Under the pieces are notes generated by a model. That model had not been told where the DNA came from. It made no database searches and saw only the letters and a list, made by a program, of their open reading frames with translations. 64,000 nucleotides of DNA from contig CAIIXF020000001.1 in NCBI GenBank assembly GCA_903813345.2, positions 15,209,915 to 15,273,914 of the forward strand, in the 5' to 3' direction. The stretch comes from Owenia fusiformis (Eukaryota > Annelida > Polychaeta > Sabellida > Oweniidae). The number at the start of each line of letters is the position of its first letter. Position 1 is the stretch's first letter. A program made the position numbers and the translations under genes. This document shows, one piece after another, positions 47,198-59,100 of the stretch.

Positions 47198-50100
47198 CTG
47201 GAAGTAAATAACAACACATAATTTTGTTTCTTGTTTCTACTGATATAATCCTGGCCAAGGTCCCCAACAATATAAGTTTCTGCCACCAGACTGATTCGTT
47301 ACCAGTAAAGTAGTTTCATAATACAGGGTGGTCAAAAAATGGAAACCCTGCATTTTCCTCATATCTTCGTCATTTTGGGTAAATATTCCCTGAAATTTGA
47401 GACACATGTACAACATTCAATTTCCTACCAGCTTACCATATTTCATGACCATCAGATTGATAGTCACAATGGTACAGCACTTTGAACAAAAATCACGATG
47501 TCAGAGGAGTGTTTCTTGATATAGAATCTGCGTTTGATTCCGTTCCGCATTTCCTTTTGATAAAAAAAACTTAAATCAAATGGCTTTTCAGATACTATAA
47601 CTCAACCTTTGCAGTCGTATCTTTTCAATTGTAGACTTCAAGTTAAAGCTAATGGAGAATGAAGCAATCTCAAATGAATACTTCATAAATAGTTCAGTGC
47701 CGCAGGGATCCATAATTGGGCCGTTTTGCTTTCTGTTATATATAAATGACCTTCATGAAGTCATAAATCATAGTCAACTTTACCTTTATGCAGATGATAG
47801 TTCAATCTTTATGTCATTTAATAGGAAAGCTAATATCATTGAACAGAACCAGCATTTACAAGCTGACTTAAATAATTTATGGGAATGGTCACAGAAATGG
47901 AAGCTTAAATTTAAACCTTCTAAAAGTCAAGATATGATTTTAAAGGCTCAAGGAGGTGCAATCTCTTATACCCTCCTCTCTACCTAGGAAATGAGGTCAT
48001 TAATAGAACCAGAACTCATAAACACTTAGGAGTCATTCTAGATGAGCATTTGAATTTTGAAGCCCATTTACAGGATATCATAAAAGCATGTAATATAATG
48101 TTAAATCCATTGAAAGTTCTTAAGACCAAGATTCGAGCTAAACACCTAGAGAAGATGTATCTATCATTTATTCTCCCAAACTTAGAGTATGGAAGTATAT
48201 TATTTGAAAAATCTACCAAGTATAATATTATGAAACTAGACCAAGTTCATTATAGAGCAGCATTATTAGTAAGTGGCTGCATTCATGGAACATCTACTGT
48301 AAAGGTTTTGAAATGTCTAAATTGGAATACCCTGCCTGAGCGGAGAAAGGAGAAACGATTACGTTTAATATATGATGTTAGACAGAAATTGGTCCAAACT
48401 TATGTCAAAATTTTTTTTGATAGTTATCAAAATAAGCAACACAATATTAATTTAAGAAAATCAAGAGAATACACTATTCCAAAGTTAACTGCACGTTCAC
48501 AAAAGTCACCAATAATAAATTCCATAAGAGAATGGGAAGCCATTCCAAATTATCTAAAAAGTGCACCATCAAGAGTCACTTTCAAAACCAATTTACGTAA
48601 ATATTCAGGGAGAATGAAGCATTTAACAACCACAAACCTGGATCTTACAAGAAAAGAAGAAATTTTACTGAATAGAACAAGATGTGATTTCATTTTTACT
48701 GGTCATCTTTTTCAACATAATTTTCAAGGTATTGACAGTCCCAAATGCATCTGTGGTTTTAAACAACAAACTACAAAGCATCTAATCTTCAAATGCCCTC
48801 TGTTGAATGTTATAAGAGAGAAACTTTGGGGGGAACTCAGGAACATGCCAGAAATGAACATTTTCTTTACAGGATGCTCTACAGAGCAAAAGCTAAATAT
48901 CTTAATGTATGGCAGAGATGGAGTTAGCATAACATGCAATTCTTCAATATTGAAGCATTTTACATCCTTTTTGTGTGAATGCATTGATATAATTATATAG
49001 TTTTAACACATTCCTACCATGCATACATACATGTTGGTAGTCATTTTGTTGCTATTTTGTAAATTTGAATAAACTTTGTATTAACAGGGCCAATAATGCT
49101 GATTTCAGCCTCGGCCCTGTCAATTGTAGCTAATTTTGTAAAGTAAAATAAAGAAACCATAAAAACTAAAAACTATGAAATATGGTAGGCCGGTAGGAAA
49201 TTGAATGATGTACAAATGTGCTAAATATCAGGGAGTAATTTCCTTAAGGAATATTCCTTGCCAAACCATCTCTCTCCTCATATGGTAGCTATAACCATAT
49301 ATATGCTTGCCATGTTTAGCAAAACACGCAAAAATGTTTTGTTATGGTTAAATTTGATCACTTAGAAATGTGATGCTCAATTCCAGTAAGCTGCCATCTT
49401 TTAAAATTTCACACAGGAAGTGATGTCATCGACTCTCAACTTTGCATATAGCATTAGGTGAGGAGCTATTAAGAATTACAAAACCAGCTAAATATTCTCT
49501 TTCAACTTTGTATCTTATTTAATCCTTCTGAAAATCTCTTCTTTTATTCTAAGTTGACAAGCCCTGAAAATATTTTTGCACAGAATGTAATGATCACTTG
49601 TCTAGAAGTGATTTTGTGCTACTTTCCTATACTCAAGGTTATAGAAAATGAGAGTTGATGACATCACTTCCTGCAAGAAATCTTAAAAGATGGCAGCTCA
49701 CTGGAAATAAGCACTAGATTTTTAAATGATCAATATTGACCACATTAAAACAGTTTCCCATGTTTTGCTAAATATGGAAACTATATATATGATTATAGCT
49801 ACCATATCAAGAGAGAAAGGGTCTGGCAAGGAATATTCCTTTAAATGATAAAGATATGAGGAAAATGGCGACAGGGTTTCCATTTTTTTTACCACCCTGT
49901 TTGCTCGAATAATTAAATAAAATAGTAGATATTTTCGTGGCAATATGAGCATGGACGCCAAAACAAATTGGGCCTTCTCGTATGTTTTCCGCAATCATTT
50001 CTTTGATCATTTCTTTCTCGGGTCACGCTGATCGCGAACTCAAAATTATTGCAACTTGTATAACTTATGTTTAAGAGAAAAGAAGTGAATTGGTACAATA

Positions 50101-53100
50101 ATTAATTGAAATTGAGACTGTTTGTCTTGTAACCTTGTTATGTATTCACCAGTTATTTACTAATTTCCAGTTTGTCTAATGAACTTGATTGGCATTTTTG
50201 TATCAATATAATTGCAATATGTTATGCCGTGGTCACATTTGCTCCGATTTTTACTTCGGTAAATCGGAGCAAATGTGACCATGGCATTAATCTATTTCTA
50301 TTATATCATCTCTCCTACAGTACTATTGTCGTTTCCATGCAAATGTTATGCAATAGTACTATAATATATCAGTTATAGTGTGTTAATTGGGCAATAGTAC
50401 ATACAAACCGTTGCGAATCATAATAAATGATTTCTGATGTTAAATTTCCCCTGGTATTTGTCTCGAATAGGGCTAGATTTCTTTAGGCCAGTATAGTTAA
50501 ATGGGGACACAGTGGTGACTTTTACAATTCAAACGTCATTACAATTTAACTTTTCTTCCTCTTAAAACGATTTTACCAGGACGGGAACAGGTTTAAATGC
50601 CATGCCTACCTGCGTCCTTTACGTCAATCGTGAATGGAGTGCTCCTTCCCATGAACGCTTTCTTCAATCCATTTCCTCTAGCAATAACCTTTGCAGCATC
50701 TCCCGTGAACTTCTTCTTGGCCACTTGGCCTTCTTTCTTGTCTATACACTCAACTACTATGCCAGACTGCTCAATCACGCTGCTCTTTTTGCCTGCGCCT
50801 GGAGCAAAATAATGGAATACAATAAGAAACGAGGAGTGAAAGTGCTTTATGCTCTTACATGGTATAGGCTTTTTTAAACTGGCATGTTCTAGAGGATCAT
50901 TCTCGGCCTGTAGAAGTATTTCCGAATTTATCATGACGTATAAAGAAAAAACTTAGCCGAATCTGAACGTTAGCATTATTGAACGTAATGACTCTTAAAT
51001 CTTGATCAGTGACTACTAAAATATCGACAAAATATACTAATTTAGTAATTATGGTATTTACCTGTAACGTTAACCTTGGCAGGACTTCCAGCAATGGTGA
51101 TGTTGCTGTACTTTATGTTGATCAGGTAATCGCCAGGAGACATAGGAGTGTAGTTAAATTCATAACCAGTGTCTATCTCCTTGCACATTACCGCCACCTT
51201 TGAAGGTCCATCAACGGTTACCGACATGAGTCCCTCTCCCGCACCAACAGTGTTTACAACGAACGCTGACTTTTTACCTGGAAAATTGTTCAAGGAAATA
51301 TATTTATAATTGGTTGATTTCTAATGTTATTAACACGACGTTTTGTTTTGTTTGTTTTGTTATCATACCTATATCCTAATCTAACCATGGTATTTAACGT
51401 CAGCTTGCTCTTTGAATTAAGTGACGGTTTAATAAAACTAAATATACCGCATATGATACATTATCTTATATATTATGTTAGTCTCAGATAAATGCAATGA
51501 GTTTATAGACTCTTACCAACTGCTCCAGTGACGAGCCCGTCTCCAGCGGCGTGTACCATAGCAGGATCTGCTACTAGTCTGCCGACCATCATGGGGAAGG
51601 GGCTGCCTGGGATATGAGCTTCGTTGAGGAAGACACTGACATAGTGGATACCATTCTCCCTGTGGCACATAATTCAACATTAGTATTTAAGTTCCATACT
51701 TTCAGAAATAATTGAAAAGTGGGAAAATGGCTAATTCGATACAATTTGAGAAAAATATTTGTTTTTGGACTATCATTTTACTATAACGTAAGACTATCCA
51801 AACATATTTTAAAAATATTATTTCATGCATTTTTGTTATGGTCGAAAACTGATCAATCATTCCATGCACATGTTGTTTATCTCTTGGGTATCAACTCATT
51901 TCGAACAAATATTTGCACATTGTTAATCTCCAATTCATACTTATGACATGCACGTTAATTGAAATACTTGTGAAGATAATGACATTCAAGACCTCTCTGA
52001 GTGAAACAAAAGTGTGATATTTCTATTATATAATTCGTTGATTAATTAGCGAAGCAGATTGACGACTTATTAACACCTCGGTCGACATAGGGCGTTTGCA
52101 GAACTCACTTTGGTATGAAACGAACGACATAGTTGTCGTCAGGGTCGATCTCTTGCACAAAGCAATCCTCGGTGGCTCCAGATGGTGTGTCCACAGAGGC
52201 ATGGGTTGTTCCCGTGGCGCCGTTGTATTTCACGTTAAACGTTGCTGCTTTTCCAACCTACAAAAAATATTTGCATCTTATTTGAGATTGCGAGTGTATC
52301 TCATTAACGTTCAAATGCCTGACAACTGTCTTAGAGAAAGTAAACTTAAAAAGATACAAATATATTGAATTTCATATATAATTATTTATCGCATGATCTG
52401 TAAAATGAAGCCCTCTGATTGGTCAGTTCTTGTGCTGTACCAATCTGTATTGCTACTGAGATTGTCCGCGTTGATCATCTCCGTCGCAATACAGAAAATA
52501 TTGGTACGGAGGAGACAATCTCAGTAGCAATACAGAGGATAACACGATAAAAACGTTATTGAATGATTTGAAGTGCAATACAGGATATATTCTGTCTCGA
52601 TATTCTGTATTGGCACTCGACTTCGTCTCGTTCCAATACGGAATTTCTCGAACAGAATATATCCTTATTGCACTTCAAATCATTCAATAACTTATAATAT
52701 CGTTGTCATGGTGACATGACGATATACTGTATGCTATCATAATTACTCTTATGTATTCATATTTAGCATACTGTCGGACTTTTTCTTTTTATTAAGATCG
52801 TTTACGTGTGGTATGTCAATAACACAGGGTGATCCAAAGAGTGGTCCATTCTAAATGAATAGTAGAAAATTAATTTTTCGAATTTTGATTAGATAAAAAC
52901 TTTAGTTTGCCGTTTTTTCATCTTTTTCTTCCAGACTCTCTTGATGACACCATACTATATGTCCTTAGCGTTGGTCTTTAAGCTTTGTAAACAAATGCAA
53001 TTGTCTCTTAGCCGTGATTAGAATGTGGAAAATGTGCCTCTGGACTTGAAATAGATTTGTGTGTAATGCACTTTCTTACCTCTTGATCTTGCATGTGCCT

Positions 53101-56100
53101 TTCTTCCTGATCACACTTATATTTTGGGTTATCATTAACAATGAAACTAAACCTTTTCCCCAAATCATTTACATCGGGCACCCAGTGTCGATGCTATTTC
53201 ACCTCAACAAAGTTAAATAGCAATATACCAATTCGAAATAAAGCGTTTTAGCAAAAGATTCGGCAAAAGCAAGCTTTCATATACGTTGCAGAGGATAAAC
53301 CATTGACCGAACAATGCATTTGGGCGGAAAAATTAATTTTCTATGCAAGTTTAACAAATATTCCACCTTTTCGGACTACCCTGTTTAGTTATGCTACCAT
53401 GTATGCAAATACTAGTTAACTGATTAAAAAGCACGCAACGAGGCCTGCAAATCATAAACCAGAACGATTACTAGAACGAGCATCTTTGGTTTTATGTGTA
53501 CATCTATCTATTCTATGTATAGCAGGATTAGAGAAGATGGATTTCATTTAGGGGAATCTGCGGCATGAATGGCAAAGATGTCCAATTGACACAATTCCTT
53601 TTGCATTATGACCACGAACTTATTGATATAAAATATGTATTTATTTTATTTTTTTTATTTATATAAAACAATGAGAGGAAAACTGTGTGATGCCATTGGC
53701 AGAATACTTGAACATATATGTGCTATCACATCACGAGTGAACAATTTTGGGAGGACAGTCTTTCTCGCATGGCCATCTTGCCTCAGGTTCCCCTAATGTT
53801 CTACAAAATCCGGTAACTGCTTACCCCATTTAGTTTATATCATATGACAAATCACACCTTGAACAGTAACGACTATACTATTACTAACTCTTTCTATTCT
53901 ATTTGTTATCACAATCTGCGTCACCAACAATTAGAAGGATTTTGGAAGATATCTTATGGTATGGGTAGTTTGGTTATGGGATCTAGTTGGTGGGATAATG
54001 ACTCAAATTTGTAGCTAGGTTAAAATGGGTAATCATTGGTAATCTAGGGGTATTTTAAGTATGTTATTATTGGTACAACAACAGTTTATTCTAAAAGTTA
54101 AAATAGTATTTTTCTATCATACCATAGCATTATCGAGTAAGTCTCGTGAAATTATCACATGAAATCAGTTTAGCTGATTTGTCCAAAAATCAACTTCACC
54201 ATAAATACAACTATACGATAATTTAGATCAAATGTACCAATTCGAAACAATGTGAGAACCTTTAATTATGCAAACAGCACACAACAAAGCGTCCATAATA
54301 TATCATTGTGACAATGGGGTGAAACTAAGTGCATCACTTTGAGCAAGCCACGATGTCACGTATGATGACCATGACAACCTACCTGGAGCCCCCTGTCCTT
54401 GAAAGCATGTACTGACACTTTCTTTGAGTCAACGCTGGAGGGAGTGACATGAACGATGATTGGTGACTTTGGAATATGATTGTCATCCCACTTAACATGG
54501 ATTCCATATGGGCCTAAAGACACAGATATTCAACTACTATAACTAGAGTACACGCAGTTTGCGTTAGTAAACGCGTAACGACGATACATGTAAAAGCAGA
54601 ACATAACAATATTCATATTATTAGGCTTTGTCATTAATCTGAATCCATGGATGAAAGGTTTTAATCTCAACATCCCAGGTTAGACTGACTAAACATCCCT
54701 TTACTTCATCATGTTATGCACGATTGGGAAAAGGATATTTTGATGACGTAAATGATATGAATATTGTTGCCTGGTGTGTTATTTTACGTACCTGTTTCCA
54801 AGAAACATGTGTGTGGGCAAACGTTGTTGAGTTTGAGAGCCATCTTTTGGCCATCTACTACTTACTGATCTGATTGTATTGATGCCAAATATGATATAAA
54901 ACATTGCCATGGTAAATATGATTGGCATATCATGCTTGACATCAAAAGTACGATAATTGTTCGTAAAAGTGTTACAGCAAATGATCGCACATTTTAGAAA
55001 TAAATCAAAGGTGTTTGTGAAATTCGGTCTACTGTCCACACATGCGAACCCGGAAACTAGCTACAATAAAGCTGCCAGCTGTGGCTGTGACTGCGATAAT
55101 GCAGCAGAAAGAGGCACAAACACGCCATAAGCGCATATCTAGTGAACGGTAAGGCATGTCTAACCTCCAAACCACGGTCTCTCAACGCGTGAACGGAGAG
55201 CTTTGTTGCCTCGCCACTGTGAGGAGTCACGTGACAGTTTAATGGTGACTTAGGTGTGTGTACATCGTTCCACTTTACGTGGACACCATACATTCCTACA
55301 GGTCAGACACACATATAATCCCTAAACAATGGTAGCTAGTCTAATAGCAAATCAGTCATGACATTGCTCTTTTATTATCTTTTAGACCCGTTGAGTATTA
55401 CTAGACGCACAGAGATCAAGACCTGTGGCAGGGAGAAGAGTGTTATACAATGGTGCATCATTCACAATAAACTAGATCGGGTTAACAAAAGTATCCACTG
55501 CTTTACAAAGAGACAAATAATAGATACACTGCATTGAAAATAATGAAGGAACATCTATTATGAGAGCATTGACGTTGACATAACATCCTATTAACTAGCT
55601 ACCTGATTTTCAGAGCTACAAGGAGAGACAGGATCACAAAGACTCGTGGGGACAGAGGATCAGAGGGAAATCATAGATGTAAACAAACATGTTAAATAGA
55701 ACATTAGTATATTCATATCTTGAAAATATGTGCATTAATGCTCAGTTAAATCCATTTATCAAGAAAATATTTTGCAATTTCGAATCTTTGAACTATATAG
55801 CGTATAGTCTACGTAAGTGATTGGTGGGCATTTTTTTCAAAAATTATGCTACGTGCCAGCCAAAATATCCTCCCATTATTCTTATTAGTGATAGGAAGAT
55901 TCACACCAATTTTCAAGATATCAATATTAAGACGAATATTTACAAATAAAGAGGATTTAAATCACAATTACAATGTTTTGAATATTAATAATGTATATGG
56001 GGTTATTTTCTGAAATGAAGATTTTTAATCACTTAATCACAGACTCACAGTAGAGAAACTAAGATAAACTAAATATTGGGATAAATTCCAGGAGCAGGTT

Positions 56101-59100
56101 TTCCAAGCAGCTTGTCTTGCATTGGGTGTGAGGGTACCTAGAGAATATACCTTTATTATTAGTTATGATGGGAACGTAAGCATATTACGGTGATCTTGGT
56201 GTCTGGGGTCAGGGTGCTACACAATTCAATGTGCCGCTCTTACATCTTTGTTCGGATCTATCATATACCTCCATAGCTCCTTGGTTTCTTTCATCGTCGC
56301 TAGCTTTAGTGGTCGCTCAATGTTCTAGCATTCACCTACCTACGCGCACAACTCTAAAACATGTTCCCAGTGTTCACAGAGCACAAAATACCACTATATC
56401 AAAACCACCACCAACACAAATCACCACAAAGGTCAGTATGTTTACAAGGTGCACATTAAGTACCAATATTCATTGAGGTTGTCTTTCTTGGGACGGTTCA
56501 TGAGTGGTTCTTTATGATTCGGTTCAGGCCATGCATGGTTCACCAGGTCACTGACAGTTTACGGTCAACAAACCTCTAATCCTCGATCTTTAAAAGCGTG
56601 CACGGTGACTTTATTAGCATCCGCCGCATCAGGGGTAACGTGGATCATGATCGGGGATGCATGAGCGTGCTCATCGTTGTACTTTATATGGATACCATAG
56701 TTCCCTGTTAATACCAGTAAGGAAGGAAATATTAATAGAATTTATCGAGTTGTCTAACAGATCATATGTCAGTTGGGGGATATGGGCGTAGCTAGCTATG
56801 AGGCAGGCGAAGCAACTGCCAAATACTGAAAAATATTTTTAGACGTTTTCTTATCTAAAACATTTTGTCCTGTTGAAGTTTAATATCCTCTTTGCCATTT
56901 TAACTTTTACCTCGCCTTTGGAACCTTGCCTCAACTTTCTGGACGCTGGCTACGCCCATGAGAGAGTTGACGTGGAGGAGTAAGAAATAATAGGTGATAG
57001 CTGCAATAAAGAAAAGTTAAGACATAGGGCCTGAAAGGTGAAAAGATTGATCAGAAGGTATAGCGTGCAAAGAAGAATGAGAGAAGGAATGCATTAGGGA
57101 GTTATACATATCGAATGTCCAAACCTCCAACCCCTTGTCTTTGACATTGTGTACTGTGAGGTTATTTGCCTCCCTAGAAGTCGGTAGGATTTGGACGTAG
57201 ATTGGAGACTCTGGGACGTGTTCCTCGTTCATCTTGATATGTACGCCATATGTACCTATGAACAAATACTTGCATGTCTTTATTTACTTTATTTTTTATT
57301 TAATTGATATTTTATTTTACTTTTATAGAGGTTGTTGCTAATGTTAGTGATTATCGTATTATGTATATATGTATCAAACACACATAGTACGTAGATATGC
57401 TCCAATAATCTGTCGTGAAAATGAAGTTGCTGAGTTATTCTTCAATTATAAACCCTCTTCGGGAAACCCAAGAAGATCTAAGATTGAATTGAAAGTTTGC
57501 AATTTTGTGCCATACTAATTGAATGTAAATATAGTTCTTTTAAAGTATAGTTTTACAATGTGTTCTCACTCTATAAAGTGGTAACCTTTGGAAATCAGTT
57601 ATTGAAGAGTATCAGATAATGAGTTTTGATTAAAAGGCATATGGTGTAAGTGTCTTGTGACAATAACAATTATTAGCAATTATTACTATTGAAATGCCAG
57701 ATCGTATTGTGCAAATGAGTCGAAAGTCGTGCTTACCTGGTTTTGAAACTTCGTAGCTAATACCAATAAAACCATTTTTACGATCTTCAAACCCAATTTT
57801 GGCCTTCGATGGTCCTTCCACGGCAACAGACAACTGCCCGGGGCCAGCTTCTCGTGTGTAGATGTTGAACGAATCTGAAAAGGTAAAACACTTGTATCAG
57901 CAGATAGTCAAGTTACGTTGTTACCCTATATCCCAAAGTCACTCACTCCTTTAAGTATACCTTCCGGATAAAGTTTCTAATCACACTTCTCCTTGATTTT
58001 TACTTTCAGTGTGTGAAATGCTTTAATACAATATTATTGTTTATATTATAGTTAAATATGATGTTTTGTTGAGAACATTTGACATGTACATTGGTCAAAA
58101 CATCAACACTGACTCACTTTTGACGCCAACCTCCCCTCTTTCCAGGCCTGTTCCGCCGACTTCCACTTTGTGTGGGCCTCCAGCTGTCAGTTGACCCACT
58201 GTGTATTGGAAGGGACTACCGGAGCAATGAAGACCTCTATATTTCAATGAAACCGTGTGGACACCCTCCATTTTAGGAGAGAATTTAACATCATATTTGG
58301 AATCCTCAAGATCTCGGATTTCACACAGTTCTGTTTTTCCCTCTGGGTCTGTCAAAGATGCTTCAAGATCAAATGGATTTGTACCTAAAACACATAAATC
58401 ACTACAGATATAGTTATACCCAATCTATTCAATCATATGACTTATAGTCCATATTACGTATTTTTACCTAACCTTTTAGACCTTATGTATTACATTGAAG
58501 ATTATATAAGATTGTATAAAATATCGTATGAAACAATTGTCTCTGATTAGAGATTTTTGAGCCAGTAATATAAATATCGCAATAGTTCCGATTTCAAGAG
58601 TTGAGCATACCGGGTATTTTGAGCATGAATTCACACTTGCTGCCAACACCCACATTGTCGGCCTGGGGTATATCTTTCACCAACGTTTCACGGGATCGCC
58701 CAGAAGGTTTTCCTCCAACGTTAACAACAAAAGGACTTCCTGTAACATAAACAAGTTTATTATGTTTTGTTGCAATTGAAAGTTATAATTACTCTAAATG
58801 CATTCGTTCAACTACACGCTTCTTAAAAGAGAGCTTCGTCGGTAACTTGATGCTGAGCGCATGATGGTTTCATAGTTTCCAATAGGATAGTTTCTAAATA
58901 GCAGAAAAATCAATGAAATCTCGTGCTGCCATCTTTTATTCAGCTTTTAACTCTGGCTAGAGCTCCATTCACTTACATGCTAAAATCTTGGAAAAGTGGC
59001 TTAATTTCATGATTTATCAAAGTGTGTTTGTTGAATCTGTATAAAACTTGAATGATATACCACATGATGACCCTGTTTATGAACATGTTGTGATTAAACA

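Larger units (their letters stand above)
47324..49899. mobile_element. Triple-nested transposon cluster in the last filamin intron
   Basis: Outer element: the left arm 47324-47450 (CAGGGTGGTCAAAAAATGGA) matches a right arm that is now split in two, 49170-49235 and 49850-49899 (ending CCATTTTTTTTACCACCCTG). The loop holds a non-LTR retrotransposon (about 47480-49165). The right arm is broken by family C copy 2. Order of events: outer element first, the other two later. Confidence 0.75.

Noticed and set aside
50172-50378. 68-codon plus-strand frame
   Set aside because: It passes through the 64-bp hairpin and has no other support.
56231-56476. 81-codon plus-strand frame in the filamin intron between alternative exons b and c
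   Set aside because: No domain and no splice context. I also checked this intron for a fifth 131-bp exon on the minus strand and found none.
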